A stretch of 64,000 bases of DNA from contig OZ018408.1 in the NCBI GenBank assembly GCA_963969595.1, positions 52,391,022 through 52,455,021 on the forward strand, written 5' to 3'. Position 1 is the stretch's first letter, and each line of letters begins with the position of its first letter. Shown here piece by piece: positions 23,046 through 35,498 of the stretch. The position numbers and the translations under genes are program-made. Source of the DNA: Neckera pumila (taxonomy: Eukaryota; Streptophyta; Bryopsida; Hypnales; Neckeraceae). Under the pieces are notes generated by a model. That model saw nothing but the letters and a program-made list of their open reading frames with translations. It had not been told where the DNA came from and did not search any database.

Positions 23046-25012
23046 CATCACATGTGATCATTGCAATTTAAATAAAAATGGTCAGAAGGAAGTCTCTGTA
23101 GCACATACTAAAAACAACCTTAAAAAAAAGCAACATCTACACTTTCTCCTCAAGAAATGGGTTGCCAAAAATACTTGGTAGCTAGGAATTGTAGGTCGCT
23201 CTCTCATGCTGAGCCTTCTGAATGTGAGGAGCAATCTTTGGGCCTTGCATCCATCGCCGTCCTTACTATCCTTAGGTCCAAGTCTTTGCGGATTCCCACT
23301 CCTTGTCTTTGGAGGACTTATCAACTTTTTAAAAAGGCCTCATTCGGTCAAACTTACTTTCCTTGTTAAGCAATGGTGACATTACAGAAAGAGCTGTTGA
23401 ACTAAACACTTCTACAAGATTTGGTGCAAAAGCACTTGTACAAACTCTCAAGGGATTAGGAACAGATACTTGAGCATTTCTATCCAATACTAGATTAAAA
23501 AAGTTAACAAAACAGCCAGTCCGGCACCAAAAAAAATTTGTTCTAGAAAGATATCTTACAATAAAACTAACAGTCAAAAATCAATAACTGCACAGAAGCA
23601 TCAATTTCCTCCAATCTAATCAATTTCAAGATGGAAGTAAGAAAAACAAACACACTTCCTGCACGTCCTCTACATACAACAATTTCAATCATGAAAACAG
23701 AGAAGCAACACATGATGCTCTGATTGGACATCATAGCAAATTCAAATACATCGAGGTACACACGAGAAAAGGCCAAAGCAAAACTTGAACAGAGCACTAG
23801 ATGCCAGAAGCACCACCATGTAATAATATGTGCCGCAGGAGGTAGATGCGAGATAACAACCCTCACACATCAAGGATCAATTTCAATCCTAAAAAATCTC
23901 AATTTGCTCTTCCTTTGTACAATTTACCCAATCCAACCATAATTATTGCAAACATTCAGAATCAAAAACAAAGGAGTACCAAGAAGACCATTGAACACCC
24001 ATCGAAAAAAAGCCTGTAGAATCTGGAAAGTCTAAAGCCCTGAACCTCCATTGACCGCAACTCAACCAAAAAGTCTCCAGAATTGACACAGCAAAAATTA
24101 CCTGAGCATATTCTAGAAAGGATTTATGAAAGAGAAAGTTCCATTGCTTACCACTGTGGCGTGCGGAGATCAAAGACCCAAAGTGCGATGGCACAGCGCC
24201 TAACCTTTTAGCGTCGACAAACCACTACTAACTGTGATGCATTTAAGGATCAGGGTTTAAAAAATAGGAGTAAATGATTATTGGAGATCAAGAGGAAGAC
24301 AAGAATTGACTATGAATTTGCAGCCGTGTAAGCCTCAAATTGTTACACTCAATCTCCAACAAGACTACATCATGTTGCCCTTATACACTTGTTTTTTCTA
24401 CTATGAATACTAGCAACGTTGAGCTCAAGTGCCCTTACAATGCTACCTCCAATTCCTCACCACTTGATTCAAACCCTTGCTCTCGTAAGCTTTGACGTGC
24501 ATTGCAACAACCAATGGACTATCTTCAAGGAAGCTCGAACCTCTACCATGCTCCAGCATTTCAAACCACAAATACTCTCCTTATTTTTATAAAGCTACAA
24601 ATTCTGAACTCATTTTGAACTCCAGAGAGAAAGAAAGAGCTTTTGGAAGAGTGCTTTGAACGGAAAACGAGAGAGAATGACTAAAACTAGACAAAAGAAG
24701 GCGGTGGTCGGTTCTCTTTGCTATATTGAACTTGTGACCAAAAATGAAAGAAATGTCCAATTTGATGAAAAATGCAAGGGAAGAAACCTGTTTGTCAATT
24801 TGGACAAATCTTTGTCAATTTTCTATCATACAGGACATCATTTCCTTGTACCTAAACCGATTGAATGAGACACTTACGGATTGTGGAGTCCTTGAAATGG
24901 ATTGCAGACGATTGCATCAAAGTCTTGTCCACTTGAGGTGACACTTCCCAACGCTCTTAGATGTGTCCTGACTCCGCTTCGAGGGATCAGTGGTCGCCAA
25001 CTTCGAACCTTG
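23046..25012. other. Intergenic, no gene supported
   Basis: Mixed composition. Several 60-100 codon open stretches exist on both strands (for example 23082-23324 minus and 23567-23866 minus), but none has a recognisable domain or continues into another exon. Part may be the 3' region of the minus-strand ORF at 25013-25675. Confidence 0.3.
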
Positions 25013-25675
25013 TTACCGGCTGCTGCGCATTGTTGTCATCCTAGAAATGGGGGCAGGATCCACCCTCAAGAGTTTGGTGTAGGGAATGGTGCGATCAGCC
25101 AATCTGGCGCAAAGGGATAGTGGATGCGGTGCAAGATGCACGGGATCGGGCTTGAATTTGGGTCGCCTGGCGACTCCCGTGGGCATTGTCCTTGTCACCA
25201 AACCCTTGCCGGTAGGATTACGGTCTGACGCATCTACTTCCTGTGGACCCTCTCCGTCTCCGCTGCGTGCAGCTAGGTCACGCCCGACCGGATCCACGAT
25301 CGAAGGATCGTAGGCGTTGCACAGAACGAGGTCCCGTCCAACCGGATCCCCACTTCCCTGCCCGTCTGTGCTGTGGGGAACGAGGTTGCGTCCTGCCAGA
25401 TCTTGGTTTCGATGCTCACCTCCGCCCTCCGTCTCCCCTTCGGAATCGGACAACAGAACTAATTGGCGGTTGCGCCTCGAGCCTGGTGCAACTGCCCCAG
25501 GCCAACCCTCTGCGTGACCGCTGAGTGGGGTGAAATCCAGTCCGAACGGATCCCTACTATGTTGGCTGTCCTCCACGTCCGTGTCCCCGTCGGACACCCA
25601 CCATGGAATGGGCTCGAAGACGAAGTCGTCGGCTAGGGACACTGCATCCTGTCCGAGCTCCTCGCCCCCCACCAT
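25013..25675 (-). CDS. Hypothetical 220-residue acidic protein with short internal repeats
   Basis: This is a single open frame in a GC-rich patch, starting at an ATG in good plant context (gcaaccATGG). The N-terminal half is acidic, with an 'SDSEGETEGGGE' stretch at about residues 76-87. The middle holds four imperfect repeats of (A/V/T)GRDL-type, spaced 18, 18 and 25 residues (about 94-160). The C-terminal part is more basic. There is no signal peptide, membrane segment or known catalytic motif. I do not recognise the family. It may be the first exon of a longer gene, a retroelement relic, or a chance ORF in GC-rich DNA, since the opposite strand also has open stretches. No neighbour suggests a role. 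Confidence 0.35.
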   Translation of the reverse strand: MVGGEELGQDAVSLADDFVFEPIPWWVSDGDTDVEDSQHSRDPFGLDFTPLSGHAEGWPGAVAPGSRRNRQLVLLSDSEGETEGGGEHRNQDLAGRNLVPHSTDGQGSGDPVGRDLVLCNAYDPSIVDPVGRDLAARSGDGEGPQEVDASDRNPTGKGLVTRTMPTGVARRPKFKPDPVHLAPHPLSLCARLADRTIPYTKLLRVDPAPISRMTTMRSSR

Positions 25676-27150
25676 GGTTGCGCTATAAATCCGCCCCCCC
25701 CTAAACCACGGTATTCCAAAATCGCACCCGCACGCATAGAGCTAACGAAACTGCCGCTGCCGCTGGACATGGTGAAGAACCTACGTCTGCATGTGTCTGC
25801 ATGCTTGTGGTGATTGACCCAAAACCACTGCCAGTTGTGTATGTTATTTTGCATGGGTCTGCATATATACTGCCCCACATCCTAAATGCCACTTGCAGTC
25901 GTGTAGGATGGTACTCTTCTCCACCTCCTCTTGGACAGATGACTATGCTGTTGAGCATGGGTGTCTGTGCTGCAATACGGACGAACTATAGTTGGGTTGG
26001 CCGCAAAAAACGACCCGCTTGATAATGAAATGAATTGTTTTTTTTTTTTTTTTAATACTCCGTGAATGTACAAAACCCTTCCTTGTTCCATCTGTTGTAT
26101 TTTGTTATCTGAGAGTGGTGGACGATAACTTCCCCGGCAATACATTTTCATCCACCCTGAACCTTTCGGATATGAATTTAGATCCAATGATTGTTCCCAA
26201 AGAAGTCCAGATCGGAAACCGGTCAAGGATGTTTGGTAATGACGTGCACGCATCACTCAAACTTGACACACACCTAGAAACCAAGGAAAAAAGCGCCACG
26301 TCAGTGTATCCGCCTTGTTGGAAAAGTGTTGCCATTTGCATCTGGAATGCACTGCATTCCTGGAGGCCCTATCTCCGGTCAATCAATTTCAACCCCATTA
26401 TGGGAAGAGCGCCAAATTTTAGAGAAAAATTATTTGTTGAACGCATGTGACTGTAGGATCTTGTAGCACGGTGCGTTGAAAGGATGTGGGGAAATTTTCC
26501 AGAATTTCCACCAAGTGAATTGCTAGATGTTAGCATTCGAGGTGACGAGAATCCTTTTTGTGGATGGCAAAACAGAACCGAACATCTGCCCAACATTTCT
26601 CTACGGCCAAAAGAGGAATGCTGGTCATCCAGGGTTTCATACCCTAAACCAAAAGAGCTTGCAAACTAATGACAATTCTTTGTGTTTCAGACTCATTGTT
26701 ACACCTCATTTCTAATGACGGGTGCAATGGGTGGAGGCTGTGCTATCCAAGGAGAAAAAATGGAATCCACCCCCCCTTCAGGGGGTCGTTTGAAACATGA
26801 TCCGTCGACCTCTTGTAGGAAGAGTTCAAAATACTTCTTTTTTGGAATCCAAACACCGTGACTTTGGTGCGAGCAAGGTTCCTCGTTTCAAAATTTAGAG
26901 GGCTGTATTCTACGGTTGAGTTTGTCGATGCTTGAATGTTGTCAAAGATTTCTCCTCCCCTCGGCCGTGGATACGTCGGAGCAATCTTGGGCCGGGAAGG
27001 GGAGGAAGGCTCATTCCCAGTTAGGGCAAAGCAGGGACCCTAAACTATAAAACGATGACCGGATAGTTTCACATAATTTGTTCAGTTCATTTTACCATCC
27101 TTGGTCGGTTGTGAACCGGCATTGACGAGCAGGATTCACGATGATCTGCT
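25676..27150. other. Intergenic, no gene supported
   Basis: Mixed GC with a poly-T run near 26038-26053. Overlapping short ORFs on both strands between 26100 and 26720 show no recognisable domain. Confidence 0.3.
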
Positions 27151-27158
27151 CACCGCTT

Positions 27159-27976
27159 CCCCTAAAGGACGACCATCAGTCCCTATGGGGGACAATTTGG
27201 GTCTGGGCAGGTTCCTCTAGCTTCAATTTTTAGTGAATTTTTTTGGGATTTTTTGAGCTTGTACAATTGTACGAGAGCTTCGTGGACGTATAATTTTTAT
27301 TTCAATCGGTGCCCGGAAGCAAAAGTTATATTACAATAAGCAAAATTAGATTTTGGTGGGCAGCACAAAAAAAATCACAAAAAGTCAAAGTATTATTTTT
27401 AATATTTTTTTCCTAAGAGATTATATTTTTGTCTACATGTGAAGCTTTGATTCATCCTAATTGGACTAGTTATGAGAAAGTTATGGCCAATTATAGTTTT
27501 TCGGGCAATCTAAGCAACTTCTTGAAAAAATAACTTATAGAACTCATTTTTGAATGCAATTTTTACAATTTTCCAAATGTTTTTTTAAGATAGGGTTTAG
27601 TTTGCATGTTAGACCAATCTGATTATTGGGATTATTGTGTTTCAATTCCCTCTTCAAGCTATTAATAGAATTCCCTCTCCAAAACTTTCCTTGTATATAT
27701 AAACCTAGAGAACCAATTTCAAATTTTAATTTTTGGAAAAAAAAAAAATTTTAAGAAATTTTTTTAGCTGCCCCACGAGCAATGAAAACTACATATCATG
27801 CAATATCTTTTTGACTTTTATGTGGTCAAAAGTTATGAAAGTTGTTGGGCCTTAAAGCTACTCCTCGGAAAAATGCTAAGTGAAATTTTCAAAGAAAGAA
27901 AGCAAAAGCTCCATTTGTAGCCAGCTGCCCAAAATCGCTATGTTGCCAAAAAACACAGTTTGGGCATTTAAGGGAT
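27159..27976 (-). mobile_element. TTAA-family repeat copy, reverse orientation
   Basis: It begins CCCCTAAAGGAC at 27159. It then reads as the reverse complement of the family's 3' half: 'gggggacaatttgggtctgggcagg', 'cggtgcccggaagcaaaagt', 'aagctttgattcat'. It ends near 'tttaagggatcaat' (about 27968-27981). The flanks no longer show clean TTAA, so this is an old copy. Confidence 0.6.
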
Positions 27977-29486
27977 CAATGGGACCTTGCAACTTGCAAG
28001 AAACACCTGACGGTGTACAATTTGTCGCGTTTTCATGGGTTCTTTTAAGAGTGCTTTGAAATTAGGAAACCATTTTTTAATAAGTTACAAAAAAATATCG
28101 CTAATGTATACACCTTGAAGACAAAGGTACCTAGGGAAGGAATGGTATGAAATAGTTCTCCAAGTGGGAGGACTTGAAAAGTGGCAACCTTCAGAAAGTA
28201 TGGATCTTGATGTTTTAATTAGGAAATGATAGTAAAAATAATTAAATACAAGAAATAAAAACCGGACATGTGTAATTCTTTTATGGAGATGATTGGTCAT
28301 TCACCAAGAAACCCACCAAAATAATACTTGATATGTTTTGGAATACAAGCAAGAAAAAACTCACTCCGTAGACTTCCACACCACACAGGATTTAATACTA
28401 CCAGAATAATCGTTGTCCAAATTAACTAAAAGGTGTTGATTTTCTTTATTGATTTGGACGTGTTGAATTGCACAGTGCTCAACCAAAAAGTGTTGATTTG
28501 GACGTCTGTTTCAACAAAAAAGTGTTGATTTGGATGTCCGTTTCAAAAAAAGTGTTGATTTGGTTGTCCATTTTGACACGTTTGTGTTGATTTTCAACAT
28601 AAAAGTGTTCATTTCGTTGTTGATTTGGACAAGTGTGTATTGGTCATCGTCAATGCAATGGTATCGAGGGACTACGGATGGGACATGCACAATTGTTCAT
28701 ATCCCTTTTTGAGAGCATGCTAATTTTCTAAGAGAACAATATGTGCAATGCTAATTACCTAAGAGAACAGTATGTGCAATGGCATCAACCTCTACTGCAA
28801 CTACTCTGTTTCTTTGCACAGATACAACGGATTGCCAAAAAATGACAAACTGTTACAAAGTCTGACAACCTTCATGCACCCTAAAGCCGGGATTGGAAAT
28901 CATCATTTACAAGGGATCTGAAACATGACAAAGAAATAATATTGAAGTGGGGTCTTCCATTTCATGAAGAGAAAAAAGAATTTGCGATTTCCAATTCTTG
29001 AAATTGTAAGACTGCATGCTTTGATCGAACGGCACTAAATCCAGATCGAACCCCGTCCAGCAAGGGTTAAGAATTATGACAACCTCCAAAATAGGTGAAC
29101 CACACCCTTCTGCGCAATGAGACCAAAACATAGAAAAGGATGTAAAAAGCAAGGATCAGAGAATGAATTGGTTGATGCACAATATTCGACCTGGTACCAA
29201 TTAATATTACTTCATTAGATCGACATCCACCATGCCAAAGAGAGGTGTGGACAGCAATTGCGGTACATCGTTTGTCTCCACGCACGGCAGATGAGAGCAA
29301 GCAGAATATGCATTTCCCAAAAAATAAAATAAAGAGTATACGTCTCTTAGGTTCTGGTGGCTTACCTGCATTGGTACATCTGGTCCACCATATTAGCCTG
29401 GGTTTTCAGTCTTGAACGACGGTGAGGGATGGAATAGTGGCATTAGCGAACTTTTTAGAGCCAACTTTGCTCCAATCTGCCATATT
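27977..29486. other. Intergenic with a 'gtgttgatttgg' minisatellite
   Basis: No gene. Between about 28430 and 28640 a unit of roughly 30 bp, carrying 'aaaagtgttgatttggacgt' or variants, repeats about six times with decay. 'atgtgcaatg' phrases also repeat near 28740-28780. Confidence 0.5.
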
Positions 29487-29490
29487 TTAA

Positions 29491-30445
29491 CCCCTAAAGT
29501 TTCACAACTATGTTTCCACTGAAAATGCTCAAAAACTGCCATTTTTAGGGTAAAGTATCAAATTTTTGGAAAAAAAACTTTTGGGGCACATGGAATCGTA
29601 GGATCTTTAGGTAAATTATTTGTAAAAGATGTGGAAAAAAATTCAAGAGAATCCACCATGTGCATTGAAAGATACCGGCATTTGAATTTGTGTAATTCAT
29701 TTTTTAATCCCTGCAGAAAACCGGACAGTTGCAGTTCAGGAGGGCAAATTTATATTAAAAAATGGCCAAAATGGTTGTAACTCTTTGGATTCATTCTTCA
29801 AAGCAAGTTGGCTACATGCTCAAAAATGTTCGGATCGTTTGGAATTGTGCAACCTATCCGAAAAAAAATAGTAAGTAGAAAGAAGTAGGAAATGATTCGA
29901 AACACTAGATTGCCAAGAGTTTGATTATGGAATTGAAAAATGCCAATTCCAATGGTTGTTGTGTTCCAATAAACAATGTACATCCTATGGTTTTATCTTT
30001 CCCCTAAAATAGTGAAAATTGAGTAGAGTGAAGGACTTCCAAGTTTATTTTAGAGTAGGGAATCCAAACCCTAAACCGCAAACTAAAGTTCCTCCTAACG
30101 TTTGACTCATTGATGACAATGGAATGATTCAAAGCTTTTTGCGCATGCTTGTAACTTTAGAAAACCAATTTCGAATTTCAGTTTTTGAAAAAAGTGATTT
30201 TTTTTTATCTCCCCCTAAAACCCAATTACAAAAAAATGCAACACATTAGACCGTAACTTTTCGATGTTTATGCATTTAAAACCAACAAAAAGGTCCAACA
30301 ACCTTTAAAGTGTTGCTTTTAGAGCCACCTACTTTAATCAATTTTCAAATGTTGGATAGGTTGTTTCCAGGCAATTGCCTATGGCTGTCAAATCTTTGTG
30401 GATTTACAAGAAATTGGCAATTTAGGGTTCAGTGCTAGCAATTGA
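29491..30445 (+). mobile_element. TTAA-family repeat copy, right end uncertain
   Basis: TTAA at 29487-29490 is followed by CCCCTAAAG. The interior shares 'ctcaaaaactgccattttta', 'gaattgaaaaatgccaat' and 'caatggttg' with the copies near 47300-49190. I could not define a clean right end. Confidence 0.5.
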
Positions 30446-32240
30446 TCTTTTTATGCTTCTCTTCATTGTCCATTTTCATTTATGTTCCTATATTTGTGTT
30501 GTAGTGTAGGTGTTGGAACATGTAGCTGATTGATAGAATTATGGAAATGCATTTTCACGACATGTGGGCATCTACTATTGATTTTTTTGAAACATTTAGG
30601 TTTTGAAAAAGTTATGGCAGTGTATGTTTGGATTTACTTTTAGAAGTTGACTTTTCTTCCTATTGCCATAACTTGTACAAAACTACATCACTACACACAA
30701 TCCTAGCTAAATCAAAGATTTTATGCCACATTTATGGATTTTAAAACTTTGTATCTACAAGAATGCGATTGAGCTTGGATAATTTTATGTGTAAGAGAAT
30801 TTCAAACCTTATTTGTTAACTTTGAACTCTACACCAAATTTCTAGATATAAGTAGTCATTAGTGGGGAAAAAAAACTTTATAAAAAACTTACTGTAAGAA
30901 AAAAAAAATGGTAGTAGAAAAAAAAATATAAACTAAAATAGTACATCATATATTCATGGCAATTGAGATTTATAAGTAACGGAAGCCTCCTTTTTAATGA
31001 TCCAAAGTAGAAAATTACGTAATGATAGCATGCCTAAAAAAATTTACAAAAGGTATTACCCCCCTATAAAATACTTGGTGTTTGCACCTATCCCCTTATT
31101 TTTTCACACACTGCACCCCCCAAGAACAAAAGTTATTAGTTTAAACTTTGACCCTTCATAACTTTTGCATACGGTATCCAAATGCCACGTTCTTTGGTGC
31201 GTTGGAACCTGCTCTTGCTTGCAAAAAAATGCATTTGAAATTTTGATTAGTAAGTACTCACATAAATTCATATAAATTTGAACAGTGTGATGTCACATAA
31301 ACTTGACAATATGAATTCACAGTATGAATTCACAGCATAAATTCACAATATAAATTTTACAGTGTGAATTCATACTGTGAATTCACATTAACAAGCAGAT
31401 AGTATGAACTCATATTGTGAATTCACATTAACAAATAGACAGTTTCAATACATACTGTAAATTTACATCAACAAACATTAGTTTGCTATGTTGATTAAAT
31501 TATTTTTTAATATTTCTCCATGATATAGTCAACAATTTAGATGCACCTTTATTTTCCTTAATTAAAAGCATCTAAACAAATTGTAAATTTTTCTCAAATA
31601 AATTCTTTGCAAAATCATACTCTGGAGTAGTATTTTTTTAATGCGTATCATACTTTGAAATATTTAGTAGAAATAGAGGTAATATTGATACTAAGTTAAC
31701 ATTGTGATCTAATTGGTGTATATTTTCTTGAGCTCACATAAAACAAGTTCAGTAAACAAAAGTTCATATTCACTTCATAATTGGCTTTCAAGATGTTGCC
31801 TACTTATCTTCAAAAAGTCTATAAAAAATTTAAATTACGTTTGATTACGTTTATAAGAAATCAAATTATGTAAAAAAAAATAAAAAATCTCTCTTTTCTA
31901 TTTTTGAAATAGAATAAATAGGAAGAAAGACAAAAAAAAAGGAAATTTTTTTTTTCCTTTTTGAAATAGGAAAGAGAAGAGAAAGGAAAACATGCGTATT
32001 TTCATAATTTATTAATTGAGCATTGAAAAAATCCAAGAATATATGAATTTGAAATCCAGCCCTAGAATCCGGCCCAAAAGGACTTTACATTAGTTGGGGC
32101 CGGATGGACAAATTGTGGGCCGGATTGAAGGCAAATCCAGCCGGCCTTCCATCCAACCCCAGGCCAAGTATAACAGGCCCTAACTGTGTATTTCTCCAAA
32201 TTTTGTATGATAAGTTACTCCTATCATGAATCAAAAGGTA
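30446..32240. other. AT-rich intergenic, no gene seen
   Basis: Several imperfect repeats of 'gtgaattcacattaacaa' lie at 31310-31470. A GGCCGGAT-rich patch at 32060-32165 has partial dyad symmetry ('ttggggccggatgga' against 'tccatccaacccca'). Poly-A/T runs are abundant. No coding region. Confidence 0.4.
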
Positions 32241-32956
32241 GGATGCTGAATTCTCGTAGGGATCTGGGAACTGGGGACATGGGAGCGTTCCCGTCGTAAA
32301 TCTTCCTCGTCACAGGAGATTTGAACCTCTTCCATCGTCGCAGAAAGACTTGAGGGATTCCGACGCCATAGCCTCACTGTGCTGACGACGGAGCTCCGAT
32401 TTAACTATGAAGAAGCGCAGCCTGAGCTTAGGCGGTCGGCCTGGTCCGCTTAGCCACACTTCTCGGTCTCCATTTGCTCGTCTTCCAGGGTTCGCGACAT
32501 TGTCCTCAATACATTTGATCATGTTTCCAAATTTTCGATGGCAATTGAATAGCGCTTTCGATTCTCCGCATTTTGAGTTTTTATTTGCATGCGAGTTTGA
32601 ATAGAATATTAGTTCTGTGAGTGAACTCATGGAAGACGATTATACGGCGACGTTATCCTCTCAACAGTTGATCCTATTCCCAAAGTTTGCTAGCAATGGA
32701 TTAGCGCTTCGATACTCCTTAGCTTAGATTGCTCACTTCTTTGCATGCGATCTTTGATTTTGAATAGAATATTGTGATTTGGATTTCAGTGACTTCATGG
32801 AACAGGATTGTACCGGTGCTGTGAAGTGCTTAATTAATACACCTGTACTACTTAGCAGTTCAATGTTGCTCGCGCTTTCTTTCTTATCTTTCGATCTATG
32901 TCACGCGCTTGTGTACTACTGTCTGACAGGTGCCTTGTCGTTCTGGTCGTTTGAAG

Positions 32957-35498
32957 GTGTGATATTGCCGAAAGTGCAAGATCGGATGCACACTTGGAGT
33001 ACGGCTTACAGCAAGAGTCACAGTCTAAACATCCCTTCCTTTCGCGTTCTTCCAATCCATACACCTCACAGAGTCAGCGATCTCTTTCGCAAACATGCCT
33101 GACGCAATCTCAAAGTTCGCAGCGATTCTCACAAAATTCACAGCCAGAGGAATACGGTTGCGAACAAGTGAGTGACTAACGACAGCAGGACTATTCGCGT
33201 TCCACTTTCTTTGCTCATTTAGCTACTTGCGAAACACGTTCTCTCAATCTTGAGTAGTATGGGATGTGATTATATTGGTTTATGAGCAATTTTGCATGTG
33301 ATGCCTTCACTTCCTGGAGCAGCTATTCATGCAAGTTTGAATCGATTTTTCACGAATGTAGTGGAAAATAGCCGTCCAAGACAAAGAGAAATCGCTCAGT
33401 CAGCCAAAGCCTCCTTCTCCTTATTTTGCTGGATTGACGTCAAGTCTTAACCGTCGAATCGTACCGGGAAATGTCGGAGGAGGTTCGACACCAGGAAGTA
33501 CAACTTGCACAAGTGCTCCGCTTTGTTTAGTTGGACCTCAGAACGGCACACCTCGGCCATGGCCTCAATGTATGAGGAATCCGGCCAATTTTCAGTTACC
33601 TGCTTGTTAAGCTTATTTTCGCATTTTCGTCTGCACGTCTCCAAGTTCTCATAGCTTTTCCCCTCGTGTACATTGGAGGCGGTTGTTGAACTCAGCATTT
33701 TATTTTTTTTCATCAGGCAACGTGTCCGAGGAACTGGATAAACGACTAGGGAGTTTGGAGAAGCTGAGGGAAGAAGATACAGATCTTCTTCGAAAAATTT
33801 GCGACGACTATCGACAGATCAAGATATTTCTCGAAGAAACATGCTTCGAAAGTAAGAAGATCGCTCCTCTTTAGCACTTCGCCTAATGCAACGTTCAGCC
33901 ATTGTCAATCGCGGTACACACTATTTCTCACCTTTACGGCACTGTGCTTCGTTTCTCACTATTCGCTCGCAGGCAAAGACAACAGGTCCAAAGTTTCGCT
34001 TCAGCAAAACGCACTCCACAAACTGGTAAGTTGTCACTTCTTGAAAATGAAGCTCTCACAACCATTGTGTCAATATTCTCTAGTTCTGGAAAAGGCGACG
34101 CTTTAAAATTCACACTGCGCGGAGGATTTCATTCACAGGATATCGAAAAAGGGTAATCTACTCTTCTCACGCGTTATAGGACAGGTCCAAATGTTACAGT
34201 CTCGCTTGATATTTTCATGCCCCTATGTCAGCTCAAAGAAGAAGAGACTGCGAACAGCAGAATACTCGCCGCCATTAAAGCCACAGAGGAAGCTGTTCTG
34301 CAGAATATCGGAAATCTTAAGGTAAATTTTCATTTTGTAACAGGTTCCTCCTGATGTGTCAAAACTCGGTAAATGTTTTAAGGATTCAAGCTCCGGAAAT
34401 GAGATCTTGGAGAATGTTTCAAACACAAATTGTACACGTTTTTATAACCATCATTTTAACGATGAGCTCAGCGTCTTGCCGAAGGAGACGCTGCTGCCAA
34501 GGACGTTGCCACTAACAGTTTCAAGCTCACGGCTGAGTCATTCCGCGAAACAGTGGCGGATTTCAAGAGAGATTTAATAGCTGATTTTCAAGCGATGAAG
34601 CAATCAGAACAATATAAAGGCGTACACCATCAGCTCCAAGATGAACCATCCCATACCCGGAAGGATGCCACGGAAACTATTGCAAAGCATTCTCTTGTAA
34701 GCACGTCCCGCCGGCAACTATACAATACCTGTCTTCAAATTGGGTACCTAAATTCATTGGACGATATTGGTAGGATATTATGATTCCAGAAAGGCGTTGA
34801 ATACAGCTAAGGCATCACTCGTTTGTCAACAGGATCTTCCAATTTCAATTCCCGACTTGGTGGATCTGGATGAGATTCCGAATACAGCTAAGGCATCACT
34901 CGATTGTCAACAGGATCTTCCAATTTCAATTCCCGACGTGGTGGATCTGGATGAGATTCCTGACCCCTATCTCGACGCTGGACAAGCTTTCTTAGCGCGA
35001 GGTAAGCAAGTCGTTCGAGATTATAAGCCTCTACTCTGCGCTCCGCTACAACTTCAGTGGATTTCATTACGACTTCATAGACTGAATTTCATTACGATGT
35101 CCGCAGATGTTGCTTATCCGGCCTGCAATTCACCTGCTAAAATACAGAATCGACTCGCCGGTGATTCCATCTGCACAGACCATAACATCTGCAGATCTGT
35201 TAGAAGGAAGATGTTAAGGAAGCTGTTACGAGGTAATGAGCAGATGTGATCATCTATTATTGCCTTATCTTGGATATTGGATAGACCCAGAGATGCTGAC
35301 AGACGTAATAGGTACATCCTTTAAAATTCTCCTTTGGAAAAATGCTACGGTGGTTACCGACAGTGATTACTACTCAATGCATGTCCATAATATTTTCAAA
35401 TTCCCCTAAATCTTCTGCAATTGTGAAGCTCACATCAGTTCCCTAATGCAACACTTTTGTTTCCAGCTCAAAAGAGAGTTCGCTGCAATAAGTCTTAA
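32957..35498 (+). CDS. PRD3: PRD3/PAIR1-like meiotic double-strand-break factor (multi-exon)
   Basis: Ten exons join in one frame with GT-AG junctions: about 32957-33167, 33362-33569, 33717-33851, 33973-34025, 34232-34321, 34472-34696, 34794-35001, 35107-35232, 35285-35311 and 35467-35498 (TAA). The phases agree at every junction. The acceptors at 33362 and 34794 are the weakest. The product is about 437 residues plus a missing start exon. It begins with a 'CDIAESA' stretch like the NKACDI/L start of plant PRD3/PAIR1. A Ser/Gln-rich region with 'SQSQRSLSQ' and 'QRFSQNSQ' follows, then 'ELDKRLGSLEKL' opening a coiled coil over exons 3-6, and a basic C-terminus. PRD3/PAIR1 is known to be needed for SPO11-dependent breaks in meiosis. 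Order of parts and length fit (PRD3 is about 450 residues). The identity is from motif and layout only; the first exon was not found. Confidence 0.6.
34799..34960 (+). repeat. 81-bp tandem duplication inside a PRD3-like exon
   Basis: An 81-bp unit occurs twice in direct tandem with very few differences (such as cgtttg against cgattg, and gacttgg against gacgtgg). It keeps the frame and gives two copies of a 27-residue unit with ISIPDLVDLDEIP or ISIPDVVDLDEIP. The low divergence marks it as recent. Confidence 0.9.

Noticed and set aside
24085..24130. A plus-strand stretch reading like the start of an F-box (LPEHILERI)
   Set aside because: Only about ten residues fit and no tryptophan-containing second half follows, so chance is likely.
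32310..32630. A 106-codon minus-strand ORF beside the PRD3-like gene, and a plus-strand ATG at 32407 as its start exon
   Set aside because: No usable splice donor joins the 32407 frame to the exon at 32957, and the minus-strand ORF has no recognisable domain.
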